Below are positions 39,864-51,295 of a DNA stretch of 51,500 bases, one piece after another. The notes under the pieces are model-generated. The model ran no database searches. It was not told the origin of the DNA and saw nothing but the letters and a program-made list of their open reading frames with translations. The translations under genes and the position numbers were made by a program. Each line of letters starts with the position of its first letter. Position 1 is the stretch's first letter. Origin of the DNA: Prorocentrum cordatum (lineage: Eukaryota; Sar; Dinophyceae; Prorocentrales; Prorocentraceae). The DNA is taken from the NCBI GenBank assembly GCA_963575745.1, contig CAUYUJ010020270.1, positions 233,501-285,000 on the forward strand. Reading direction: 5' to 3'.

Positions 39864-41370
39864 CCCCCAGGGCCCCCTGCCCGGGGGGGGGGTCCATATC
39901 GCCGTTTCGGGGTCCTTGGGGTCGGGGATTAAACGGGAAAACATGTCTCACGCCTGGAGACCAAAGGGTCGGCGGATGACGGGAAACGCGCATAGACTCG
40001 AAGAGTCGCGCGATGGACGTTGGCGCAGGTCCAGAGGGAAATATTTTCAATCGGGGGGAGTCTGAGGGGGGAAGGGCTCGGGATCGCTAAAAAAATAATG
40101 GCCTGGCGGATGACGGGAAGCGCGCTAAGAAGGCCTTGGCTCGAGCGATTCTGTCGTCGTTTCTCGTATCTGCGGGGTCGCAAGCCCCCGCACAGCATGA
40201 TCATCAGTCGATGGCGGGACTTGTCATGTTTCGTTTCTCTTCTGTTCGCCATCGCTAGCCAAAGTTGATTACGCTGGAGGGCCGAGCGTTCGGTGGCGGC
40301 ACGACCACCGTGGAGCTCCGTTTCGTCGGATGTCATTTTTGACGGGATCGAGCCAGTGCACAGCATGAGGAGCTATCACCGCGCCAGCCGCTCCCTGGCC
40401 GCCAGGGGGGGGGCATGGGTCAGGGCCCTTCTTACGGAAAACCAGGACGTTGTGGCAAAGCTCAGCTCAGTGGATCCACCTCACGGTGCGACACGAACGA
40501 ACGGATGGGCTCTGGCGCGCGGGTCGGTGCCTAATGTTTCTTGCCACGTGGGACAGTGTACTCACCACGGCAGTGCCCCAGTACGGACGTTTGGATCGAG
40601 TCATTTTGCAGATGGTTTCTACTATTGTTCCCGCTGTGATTGCACTTGCTAAATTGCGCCTGCTGGCGCGTACTGAGTGCTTCTTCGACGGCGTGGATCC
40701 CCAGACCACTTCGCAAGCGAAGACGACACCTGTATCGGAAGGCACGCATCACGTTCACAAGGTGGCAAATATGCGACGCTTACTCGTCTCGGCGGTGCGG
40801 CTTCAAGTCGGTCAACCTGCGCTGGTTCGCGGCTGACTACGGCTCACAGTTCAGTGAACTCCGGGCGCGCACGAACGGACAGTTGATTCCGTGGGCTGTG
40901 GCGACCCGCGACGTCCCACGCTCCAGCTGCGCCAAATGATGCACCGACCATCATGTTGTTCAGTCTTGCGTTTTTTTCCAACGCTTGTGCTTGTCTTCCC
41001 TGTCTCAATTCCTAGGCCCGCTGCTTGGCGAATTTGAGTATGGCTCGGCCTGCAGCCGCAGACAGACGGTCGACCTGACTGTCTGCCGCCTCTCCGCATC
41101 CCACGTCGAGTGCTGCCGGTTTCGTATATGTTGGCAAGGGCGGTTCTCGTGGCGCTGTACCATGCTTATCCTGCGCATTGACCGTTTGAATCCACGGCCT
41201 ATCACCAGCGCTCGGCCAGGGGGCCGTGCTCTGTCGTGCGGGCCGTCCACCAGTGGGCGGTGGCCTCGTATGTGACGTTCGCGGATGCGCATGCGCGCTA
41301 GTCGGTCCTGCGGCTGGCTAGGCTATGTAGGAGCTCGCGAGACCTCTTAGAGTGGGGTTGCGTCTTCAAC
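39864..41370. other. unique-looking segment with unassigned open frames
   Basis: 39986-40020 carries the first copy of the CGCGC-GACTC hairpin module. 40270-41330 resembles none of the surrounding repeats. Plus frames here (for example RHERTDGLWRAGRCLMFLAT and VILQMVSTIVPAVIALAKLR at 40490-40670, then TRWQICDAYSSRRCGFKSV in another frame at 40755-40815) look like a decayed gene, but I cannot name a family. Confidence 0.3.
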
Positions 41371-42285
41371 GAATAGCGCGCTAAGGTTCGAAGAGTCGCG
41401 CGGTGGGAGTTTCGTTGGCCCGAGGGATTCTATCAACTGGGGGGCCTGGGGGGGGAACGCGCGTTGCGCACTCGTGGTCGGGGTCCTGGCGGAATCCCAA
41501 AAACGAGAGTTTCGCTCGATACATCCTCGCCGAATCGGGAAGTTGGGGGTCGTATCTTAGGGCGCTGTTGGTGGGAAGCGCGCGTAGATTCGAAGTGTCG
41601 CGCGATGGGCGTTGGTGTAGACCCGGAGGGAAATCTCTTACCAAGGGTCTCTTTAAACACGTGTCCCGCGAACCTGGCGGATTCCCAAAATGAGCGTTTC
41701 GCTCGAGACATCCTCTCCAAATCGTGAATCAGGGGGTCGTACCTTAAGATGTAAGACGGGAAGCGCGCTAAGACTCGAAGAGTCGCGCGATGGACGTTCC
41801 ATCGGCCAGAGGCAGTATCAACTGGGGGGGTATGGGGGGTGGACGTGCGGGAGGCACTCGTGGTCGGGGATGTGGCGGATTCCCCCAAAATGAACGCTTC
41901 GCTCAAGACATCCTCACAACATCGTGAAGTTGGGGGTCGTAGTTTAAGACGCATTGTGCTACAACTGGGCGTTTCGCTCGAGACATCCTCCAACAATGAA
42001 GATATTGAAATCGTTCGCCTGATTTCCAGATCCTCGAAAATGGGCGTTTTGCCAGAGACATCTTCGAACAACTGCGATGCCGACATAGCTCTTGTAAGGC
42101 ATTTTTCCGGAGCGATCTCGGATGACCCCCAAAATGGCCCTAGAAACGACAATTGTTGAACACCCACGTGTTTTCACATTGTCGTTGAAAACTCAGCGTT
42201 TTTTTCACCCGAGACATCCCTTACAAAATGCCTTCGAATGGGCCCTCGAAGCCATCTTGTCTCCTCTCCTCATCCACTTGGTCCT

Positions 42286-42380
42286 CCTCCTCCTCCTCCT
42301 CCTCCTCCTCCTCCTCTTCCTCCTCCTCCTCCTCCTCCTCCTCCTCCTCCTCCTCCTCCTCCTCCTCCTCCCCCTCTTCC
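42286..42380 (+). repeat. (CTC)n microsatellite within the higher-order repeat
   Basis: Triplet pyrimidine run. Related tracts at 44034-44115 (preceded by GCTGCTGCA repeats), 44770-44845 and 45006-45080 hold equivalent positions in the repeat modules. Confidence 0.9.
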
Positions 42381-42739
42381 CACGATTGTCGTTTTCGCTG
42401 TCGTCCTCACCATGCGGAGGAGTGAGGAGGATAACCAGGAAGATGCTTGTAAACGTTCGGGGTGCGCGTGTACATACGTATCCTGTGTGAGCCTTCGGAG
42501 AGCTCGCCTATATTACATTCGATCACGATGATGCTGCAAGTTCTTGCGCAACTCTTCCCTTTCACGCGTTTCCCGTTCATGTCAGGAAAGGCTTAACATT
42601 TTCATTGGGAAATCAGCGTTTCGCCCGAGACATCCTCCAAACATTGCCTTCGGACAGGTCCTCGAAGGCAGAGTTATTGGAAAAAAACAATAGGTTTTCA
42701 ATCGTTTTGTTAAACTCAGAACATTTCGTTCGAAACATC

Positions 42740-43090
42740 CTCCAACAAGTTTTGAACTCGCGCGGAAAGTGAACTCCACCTGATATCTGTTGTGGGCGTT
42801 CGGGGTACGAGCGACGTCTAAAGTCGGGCGGGTAGTAAATGTGACCTGGTATTTTGTTGTGGCTGTTCGCGGTGAGCGGTGGCTGAAGTTGCGCGGATTG
42901 CGATTTCCATTTGGTATTTTTTGTGGACGTTCGGGGTGAGCGGCACGTCGGAATTTGCGCGGATCGTGAATTCAATCTGGTTTTTGTTTGCGGACGTTCG
43001 GGGTCAGCGGCACGTCTGAAGTGGCGCGGATAGCGAAGTCCATTTGGTACCCCTTGTGGGCGTTCGGGAAGAGCGCCTACGCGACATGCG
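42740..43090 (+). repeat. five-unit ~65-bp tandem block, copy 1
   Basis: The word GTTCG recurs at about 42798, 42864, 42929, 42996 and 43062. Each unit reads like GCGCGGATAGTGAACTCCA, TTTGGTAT.TTTTGTGG, ACGTTCGGGGTGAGCGG. The units differ from one another more than unit n here differs from unit n of copy 2, so the block was duplicated as a whole. Confidence 0.9.
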
Positions 43091-45739
43091 AATGTAATAC
43101 TGGTGCACGTTATTGCCAACCTCTTTGATTTCACGTGCTTCCCGTTCATGTCAAGAAAGGTTGCTAAACATTGGCATTTCGTCCGAGACATCCTCCAAAA
43201 ATGGAGATATTGAAATCGCTCGCCTAATTTTCGGATCCTCGAAAATGGGCGTGTCGCACGAGATCTCTTCGAACAAATGAGATGCCGAACGAGCTCTTGT
43301 AAGGCATCTGTTCGGAGCGATCTCGGATGACCTCCAAGATGGCCGAAGAAGCGAACGTAGTGAAACACCCACGGTGGTTTACCTGTTTTATTAAATAGTG
43401 ACCGTTTCCTTCGAGACATCCTCCAAAAATTGCTTTCGGACGGGTCCTCGAAGGCGAAATTATTTTAAACATCAATTCGGTTTCAACAGTGTTGTTAAAA
43501 AGATAGCGTTACGCTCGGGACATCCTCCAACCATTGCCTTCTCCTCCTCGCCCCCACGCACGAGGAAGATGGCACATTCCGATAAGGAAGGTTGGATTGG
43601 ACAAGAGGTCCCCAGGGCTATCCAAAATCCGATAAGGAAGGTTGGATTACATGCCCCGTGGGACCCTTGGAGCTTGATGGCGACCCACCCATGGTAACAG
43701 CTAACCACGCTACTTCGCGGTTAGAGGAATAACAAAGAAACACATGCCAAGACAGCGCGAACTCCAAGAAGGAAAACAGAGTAGGAGGAGGACACCTGAT
43801 GGTATCCAAGACCCCCCCGAGGGCAATGTGCGTGGGATGTCTCAAGCGAAACGCTAGTGTTTTAACAAAAATTGTGAAAATCCATGGATTGTTCAACAAT
43901 TTCGCCGTCTTCGGCCATCTTGGAGTTCATCTAAGATCAATTTGAAAAAAACTTGAAAACAACCCTTCATACACCCAATTGTTTAGAGAATGTCTCAGGC
44001 GAAACGGCCATTTCGTCTTCCGCCCCCTCCATTGATGCTGCTGCAGCTGCTGCTGCAGCTGCTGCTGCAGCTGCTGCTGCTCCTCCTCCTCCTCCTCCTC
44101 CCCCTCCTCCCCTGGTAGTCGTCTTCGCCGTCGTCCTCCTCACGCGGAAGAGTGCGGAGGATATTCAGGAATATGTTTGTGAATGTTCGGGGGGTGCGTG
44201 TCCATACGTATCCTGTGTGAGCTTTCGGAGAGTTCGCCTGTATTACATTCGATCGCGATGATGCTGCAAGTTCTTGCGCAACTCTTCCCTTTCACGCGCT
44301 TCCCGTTCATGTCAGGAAAGGTTCCTAACACGAGCGTTTCGCTCGAGACATCCTCGCCAACTCGTGAAGTTTGGGGCCGTATCGTAAGACGTCGTTTGCT
44401 AAAAATGGGTGTTTCGCCCGAGACATATTCCAAACATGGAGATCTTGAAATCGCCTAATGTTCGGATCCTCGAAAATCGGCGTTTCGCCAGAGACATCCT
44501 CGAGCACATGGGATGCAGACAGAGCTCTTAGAAGGCATCTTTTCGGAGCGATCTCGGATGAGCTCCAAGATGGCCCAAGAAGCGAAAGTAGTGCAAACCC
44601 AACGTGGTTCTAACACTTTCGTTTAAACATCAGCGTTTCGCTCGAGACATCCTCCAAATATTGCCTTCGGACGGGTCCTCGAAGGCGCAACTATTGAAAA
44701 CCAATGGATGTTCAACAGTTCTGTTAAAATCAGAGAGTTTCGCTCGAGACATCCTCCAACAATTGCATTCTCCTCCTCCTCATCCTCCTGTTTGTCCTCC
44801 TCCTCCTCGTCCTCTTCCTCCTCCTGCTCCTCCTCCTCCCACGCACGAGGAAGATCCCAAATTCAGATGAGGAAGGTTGGATTGGACATCTCCTGGTCTT
44901 TCTGAGTTTTCCCGGGCTACCTAAAATCCGATAAGGGAGGTTGGATTACATGCCCCGTGGGCCCCCTGGGGCTTGATGGCGACCCCATCCTTTTTTACAA
45001 AATCTGATGCTGCTGCTGCTGCTGCTGCTGCTGTTGCTCCTCATCCTCCTCATCCTCCTCCTGTTCCCCCTCCTCCATTGGTAGTCGTCTTCGTCGTCGT
45101 CCTCCTCACGCGGAAGAGTGAGGAGGATCTTCAGGAATATGTTTGTGGACGTTCGGGGGGCGCGTGTCCATACGTATCCTTTGTGAGCGTTCGAAGAGTT
45201 CGCCTATATTACATTTGATCGCGATGATGCTGCAAGTTCTTGTGCAAAACTTCCCTTACACGCGCTTCCCGTTCATGTCAAGCAAGGTTACCACAGATAG
45301 GCGTTTCGCTCGAGACATCCTCACAACATCGTGAAGTTGGGGGTCGTATCTTAAGACGTCGTTTGCTAAAACTGGGCGTTTCGTCCGAGACATCCTCCAA
45401 ACATGGAGATCTTGAAATCGTTCGCCTAATTTTTGGATCCTCGAAAATGGGCAATTCGCCAGAGACATCCTCGAACACATGGGATGCAGACAGAGCTCTT
45501 AGAAGGCATCTTTTCGGAGCGATCTCGGATGAGCTCCAAGATGGCCCAAGAAGCGAAAGTAGTGCAAACCCAACGTGTTTCTAACACTTTCGTTTAAACA
45601 TCAGCGTTTCGCTCGAGACATCCTCCAAACATTGCCTTCGGACGGGTCCTCGAAGGCAAAATGATTGAAAAAACATGGGTTTTCAAACATTGTGTTAGAA
45701 CCAGAGCGGTTCGCTCGACACATCCTCCAACATTTTTTT

Positions 45740-46070
45740 GAACTCGCGCGGACAGTGAACTCCACCTGGTATCTTTGTGGGCGTTCGGGGTAAGAGCGAC
45801 GTCTAAACTCGCGCGGGTAGTGAACTCTACCTGGTACATGTTGTGGACGTTCGCGGTGAGCGGTGACTGAAGATGCGCGGATGGTGCATTCCATTTGGTA
45901 TATTTTGTGGACGTTCGGGGTGAGCGGCACGTCGGAATTTGCGCGGATCGTGAACTCAATTTGGTTCTTTTTTGCGGACGTTCGGGGTCAGCGGTACGTC
46001 TGAATTTGCGCAGATAGCGAAGTCCACTTGGTACCCCTTGTGGACGTTCGGGCAGAGCGCCTACGCGACA
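45740..46070 (+). repeat. five-unit ~65-bp tandem block, copy 2
   Basis: CGTTCG at 45782, 45848, 45912, 45979 and 46045. It corresponds unit by unit to 42740-43090, 3.0 kb away, with the same flanks on both sides. Confidence 0.9.
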
Positions 46071-46159
46071 TGCGAATTTGATGTTGGTGCACGTTCTGGC
46101 CAAGCTCTTTGGTTCCACGCGCTTCCCGTTCATGTCAAGAAAGGTTTATAGAATTTCTG

Positions 46160-46325
46160 CGCGCGCACTTCCCCACCATCATCCTCATCAGCGCCATCCC
46201 ATCACCGCCGTCATCATCGTTGCCAACAGCATCGGCGCCGTCATTGGCCTTGCCAGCGTCATCGTCATCATCGCCTCCAACATCGTAGTATCATCATCGT
46301 TGCCGCCGTTGTCGACGTCATCATG
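46160..46325 (+). repeat. cryptic ATC-rich patch
   Basis: Interspersed CATCATC, CGTCATC and GCCGTC words. No gene. Confidence 0.7.
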
Positions 46326-48855
46326 ATATCGCGCCCGCCCGATTCACCGACACGCACTGAACTGCCCGCGCGCCAGAACGGCCCCTGAGACGCGTTGGGA
46401 AGTTCCCATCCGTAACCGCCATCGCTGCCGCATCAGCTGTGCCAAGCCAGTTGGCATGCTCTGCGCGCGAGCTTGCAGGCGCCAGCGCGGCAGCAAAGAC
46501 GTGCCAGCCAATGCCAAGCCGTCACCGCAATCGCGGCCGCATGAGTTTTGCAAAATAAATTGTTGGTGGGAGGGAGGGACGTGTGTGCAAGCAAAGGAGT
46601 TGACAACTCACCAGTGGCTTCCGTCAGCACCCGCCACTGATGTTTTTTGGCATTCTCGGGCCTCCGCGGGGGCCTCCAGGCCCAGTCATCCAGCGCTCCG
46701 ATCTGTTAGACACGTGGGCCGGGGATCACTCGATCCGTCCCCCATGCAGGGCCAGCCTCTCACGCCGAGTCGTTTTCGTGAATGCCCAGAGGCCCGAAAC
46801 TGGCCCCCAGGGGCCAACCACGGCGACTCGAGGCGCTGGATTTCTGGAGTGGCTCCCGGGACCTCCAGGCCGTGAGGGCCCCAGCCCTCTCTCAGCGCCC
46901 AGCCTCCATGGGCCCCGCCGACCGCGAGAAAAGACAGCCCGGGGCGAGCAAAAGCTAGCCCGACGGGAGGGGGGTCGAGAGCCCCCAGGGCGTGGACGTG
47001 GGATGTTCGGGAGGCCTGGGGCGGCGAAGAGCTGGGCGAGGACTGGTAGGGCCTCGGGTTGCGCACCGACAGCACCTCCAGGTAGCCCCAGCTGGCCTCC
47101 ACAGACCCCCCAGGGGGAGCGGTTCCGTTGCCAGGGGGGCTGTTTTGGGTGTCATCGCGAATAGAACAAATGCACCATACATGAATGTAGATATACATAT
47201 ACATCCGGAGAAAGAGAGAGAGTGAGAGAAAGAGAGATAGAGAGAGAGAGATAATGAGAGTTCAGATAGTATACGAATCCGATGCGCAAGAGCCGAAGAG
47301 ATCTGAAGTACGATTGTACCACATCGCAGTGTGTACAACATGCTCGCCGCACTTATGTCACGCAAACCCCGGTCGTGCGTTTGAGGCTTCTCTGGGCCGA
47401 AGATTGCATTACGGTGCGTGGCAGGAGCCATGCTAGTGCGATATACCAGAGACCCCAGTTCAGGGGCATCGTTAGGGGGCATAGTCTCATGGGGGCTCGC
47501 ATCGACCACCAACCGCCCATTTATCGCCAATAGGGGCCCGATACTCCACTCCGCCCGGGGGCGTGCGGATTTCATTATCGGGGGCCTATCGCCGATCTAT
47601 CGGCGACGCATCGCCGAGTACAAGTCGATGTTTTCCTCTTGAGCCGGCCCCCCCCATAATTGTGGCCTCTCATATACGGGAAGCCCCAGTAGCATTACCC
47701 AGAGAGAGCCCATGCGAAAGACAGTTGGCACAGACAGTGTTTCCCATTTGCCAATTTGCGTCGAGGACAGGTTTCGCAATACACGCGCCCCCGACACGGG
47801 CGGGGGTCGGCCAATCCCAGGTCGCCCCAGCAAGTAGTTCCGAGGATTGTTTTGCGCATCGGTGCGTGCAGCTCTTGCATAGCATGTTGCCAGGTCTTCA
47901 GCAACGAGATATTCTTTTGGGAATGCCACGACGAGCCGTTGAGTGTCCGCCGAAGACGATGATGGACAGATGGTGAGTGTGTGAAGTGTTAACGCGAAAC
48001 CAGCCTTCCCATATGGCAAGTTTTTCTTTGCCGCCCAGATGAAGAGTCTCATGACCAAAAATTGTCGGAGCTCCGCGCGGATGTCTTGGATCGGCGTTGG
48101 GACCCCCCTGGCGGGGCCTTCGGCGCCGGCCCTGCGCTCCGCGCGCCAGGGTACGCCAGCGCAGATCCAGCAAATGCGTTCGGATCTCCGCAAGTTCTTG
48201 TTTGTGCAGAATCGCTTCCTCATGGGTAATACTGTGGAGAAGTAGGGGCTTAGGCAGCAGAGTGGTCACGTGTCCTCCATGTGTGTGGGCTTCGCGTGGT
48301 GCAGAAAGAAGATCAAATGGGGATGTTAAGGGGACAGATGGTGCGAGAGAGAATATGTTCCTTGTGCCTTTGCGGACACATCTCAATCGACCCCCACAGT
48401 CGAGACGTCGCAATACGGCACTTTGTCGGTGTGGGATGTGCTCAGCGATCCTTGTTTTGGCGGGTGGGCAGCAGAACATCTGAATGAAGCTTTGTGGAGG
48501 TTGGCAGCATTTCTTGTTCCGAGGTTCCTATAGTTGGATAGGGGCCTTCTCTTATGAGCCCCTCCAGGATATGAGAATCCACCTTGGACAGACATAACTG
48601 CCGTTTTTTACCCGTAAGCTTGGTATTTGGGTCACAGCCGCAGAGGTCGGACGTGACCACGTTTCGCGAATCGTGACTTGGGCAGCCGAACGTCCGAACT
48701 CCTGGTGGGCGAACGAAAGAGTGGACGTGATCACTACTCGCGCTTCGCGCGGCAGGAAACGCGAAATTAGCTGACCCAGCCTACAGCACGATTCTGATTT
48801 GAGCCCGAGACTGCGAGTTTGCCGTGCGGCTCGCGAGCGCACGGGATTTGTTTTA
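46326..48855. other. no confirmed gene
   Basis: 47213-47255 is a GA-rich microsatellite. 47591-47608 holds an 8-bp inverted repeat TCGCCGAT/ATCGGCGA. A minus-strand stretch at 48230-47700 has two short amphipathic segments (LHKQELAEIRTHLLDLRW and TPIQDIRAELRQFLVMRLF) in different frames, possibly one decayed gene; family unknown. Otherwise nothing recognised. Confidence 0.35.
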
Positions 48856-49018
48856 GAACACTTTTGATCGGAGAGAGTCATCATCCTCATCATCAGCACC
48901 TCTCTACCATCATCAGCATCACCATCATCATTGTTAGAACAGATTGGATCGGAGAGACTCATCATCATCACCACAACCATCGTCATCATCATCACCATCA
49001 TCACCATCATATGAATCC
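48855..49018 (+). repeat. (CAT)n microsatellite with a flanking direct repeat
   Basis: ATCGGAGAGA plus TCATCATC occurs at 48869 and 48950, each followed by CAT/CAC triplets up to 49012. Confidence 0.85.
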
Positions 49019-49309
49019 TAAGTGGCCTCCCCCGCCCCCGGCCTTTAATAGTCGTCCTCCTCATGGTGGTTCCTTTTCCTCCTTCTCCTCATCCTTGGTG
49101 GCCCCTTCTCTTCCTCGTCCTGCTCTTTGGTGGCATCATCTCCCCCCTCTCCACCCTCTCTTGTGGCCCCAACGCAGCCCCAGTCAACGTGTGAACCTTC
49201 TCCTCTTACATTGCTCCGCGCGCCGTTGCGGAATACCTTCCGAAGCCTTAGCGGCCATAGCAAACACGCAGGGATGGGTAGTAGAAGGGGGAGTGCCAGG
49301 ATCGGCGGC

Positions 49310-49500
49310 GAGCCCGGGGGGGAAGTGAGAATGGGCGTTGCTTGTCAGAAAGTTCGGACGTCCCCAGTGCACAGCCCTCCCCGAAGACGCAGAACATTTC
49401 TCATGAGGGTGGAGGTTTTCTGATAAGTCTCGCCGCCTCCTGAGAAGGCCTTCTCCTTCTCGCTTCCCCCCCCCTTCGCTCGCCGCTGACGGGAGAAGGA
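49310..49500 (+). repeat. dispersed GAAGGC-rich repeat, copy 2
   Basis: GTCAGAAAGTTCGGACGTCC, CCCCGAAGACGCAGAA, CTGATAAGTCTCGCCGCC, then GAGAAGGCC and a CCCCCC run: the same order as 21575-21760. Confidence 0.65.
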
Positions 49501-50238
49501 GAAAGACGAGGTGGAGGGAAAGGATTGAGGAGGGAAGACGAGGCGCAGAAGGTGGAGTGCGCGAGGCGCGAAGCTTTGCGCCTCCTCCCTGAGTCTGCTT
49601 CGGCCCAGCCCGCCGATTGGACCAGGGGCGCGTTCCTTGCCCGAGCCCAAACCAATGCAAACAATCGAACCGCCGCCGTCGAATTTTTCTGACCTGGTCT
49701 TGAGGACTGCGTGTTCCGAGATCTCTGCCGAGTTTGTTGATGTGGATGTTGTTGATGTGGCCATTGCTGCTGATGCGGTTGCTGCTGATGTTGCTGCATG
49801 TGTATTTAGGGTCGACGTTGGAGTAATTCTGGTCAGGGCGTACCCAGGGACAAGCCTGGGGGTCGACTCGTCAGGAGGGGGATCCAGACGCCTCCGGGCG
49901 CGGCGAGCACGCCACGGCGGGCGGCTTGCTCGCAGCCCTTGTCTGAGCCAGCCACGAGCGAAACAAAGACGCACGCGCACACGAAGCAAGTGTTGCCAGA
50001 GGTCCCCGAGATCCCGTCGTCGTTGCAGATTTTTCGCAGTGGGCGTTTCCGGGGGCCATCACGGGTCGAACCGGCTCGAAAAATGCTGCAGAAAGATAGG
50101 GTTTTGGGTTCCAGCCGTGATGTGTCGCGATATTGCATTTTGTCGCAACGTCGGATCTCAGGGATGTCCCTGGCCAAGGGTGCCTCCGCGGTTTTCAGGG
50201 AGGCCCTCTTTCTCTCCTTCTTTGGTCGGATTTGAGCT
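49501..50238. other. no recognisable gene
   Basis: Long frames on both strands. 49735-49800 is GTTGATGTGG/GCTGATG-rich. No domain or exon pattern recognised. Confidence 0.35.
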
Positions 50239-50793
50239 GTGCCCACTTTTGCTAGTTTTTTCTCAGTACGTTCTGCTCGTCTTGACCACAAGTTGCTGTC
50301 GGAGGACAAGGAAGAGAGGAGGAGGCGGAGGTTGCAGGAGGAAGAGGTTGATGGGGAAGGAGGGGGAGGAGGAGAATGCGAAAGAGATGGAGTGGCGGCT
50401 GCTTCGGCTGGCGCCGATGGCGCCTCTTCTGCCGTAGTCAACCATGTACCTGCTCTCCGTGAGCATATTCTGCTCCACCGTGGTCTTCTCGCAGCTTGGG
50501 GAGGACGGAGCGAAGCCCCAGGCGCCCGCCTCTTGGCAAACGCCAGAGGGGGGGGGGGGCAGCGAGGAGAGCGAGGCGCCGGAGGCAGAGAGTCGGGGAG
50601 GCAGATGACGATGTGGGCCTCAGCGCTGTTCGTTCCTTGTCTCATACCTCTGGGGGCGCCCTTCGTGGCCACGGCCGCGCGCAGTTCTAGAGACTGGCCT
50701 GGACGGGCCCCCAGGAAAAGACAGGGACAGAGTTCGAATGGCAGTCAGAGAGAGAGAGAGAACAAAAGAAAGGAGGGTCCAGATCTCAGCTAA
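50239..50793 (+). CDS. possible hypothetical ORF, 184 codons
   Basis: The frame reads SVRSARLDHKLLSEDKEERR, an Arg/Glu-rich helix-like stretch, a Gly-rich linker and ASSAVVNHVPALREHILLHR, then LFVPCLIPLGAPFVATAA, a short hydrophobic segment. The opposite strand is also open and has its own plausible segment (EKTTVEQNMLTESRYMVDYG, 50495-50436). No family recognised and no splice-consistent partner found, so strand and reality are both uncertain. Confidence 0.22.
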   Translation: MPTFASFFSVRSARLDHKLLSEDKEERRRRRLQEEEVDGEGGGGGECERDGVAAASAGADGASSAVVNHVPALREHILLHRGLLAAWGGRSEAPGARLLANARGGGGQRGERGAGGRESGRQMTMWASALFVPCLIPLGAPFVATAARSSRDWPGRAPRKRQGQSSNGSQRERENKRKEGPDLS

Positions 50794-50919
50794 CGGCGCC
50801 AACGTGGCCCTGGACGGGGCACCACGCGAGTGGCATCAGGATCGCTGTAGATGGAAGCGTGCACGAGAGAAGCAAATCCAGCGTGGACCCAAAACAGGGA
50901 GTTTGTGCACTGCGGATGT

Positions 50920-51135
50920 CCAATCAATGTGGTGTAGGCACTATGCTGCAACATATGTGGTGCAAGCTTGCAAGCTACTCGGTGGAGGCAATATGGTGTA
51001 AGTTATGCGGTGCAGGCTACGTGGTGTAACCGATGTGTAGCTAGCTATGTGGTGCAAGCTATGCGGTCTGAAATGTGTTGGGCAAGTCATGTGGTGAGAC
51101 CCATGCGGTGTTAGCCGCGTGGTCTAACCGCACCC
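50920..51135 (+). repeat. degenerate TATGTGGTGCAAGC tandem repeat
   Basis: Words GTGGTGTAA, GTGGTGCAAGC and GCGGTGT recur about every 17-20 bases. Confidence 0.75.
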
Positions 51136-51295
51136 GGCGACGACGGGCGGACACGAGGAGGCCACGTTGCGGCGACGGGCAGCGACGAGGCGGCCACGAG
51201 ACGCCACGGAGCGGCGACGAGGCGGTAACGGGCGGCCAGGAGCGGCCGCGAGGCGGCCACGGGCGGCGACCAGGCGGAAACCCAGAAGCGTAAGT
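51128..51295 (+). repeat. degenerate GGCGACGAGGCGGCCACG repeat
   Basis: Nine- to twelve-base GC-rich units (GGCGACGAG, GCGGCCACG) run to about 51275. After it, to the window end, I see no gene. Confidence 0.7.

Larger units (their letters stand above)
41371..46150 (+). repeat. higher-order repeat complex punctuated by the TTTCGCTCGAGACATCC motif
   Basis: About 24 copies of GCGTTTCGCTCGAGACATCC or close variants between 41506 and 45725, many spaced about 72-76 bases (41969/42044; 44336/44407/44480; 45300/45376/45452). Two copies (about 43838 and 43990) are inverted. Larger modules repeat too: TTCCCGTTCATGTCA followed by RGAAAGG at 42569, 43140, 44306, 45268 and 46121, and a CTC-tract module followed by TCGTCCTCCTCACGCGGAAG at 42.3, 44.05 and 45.0 kb. 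Short frames on both strands follow the repeats and are not genes. Confidence 0.9.
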
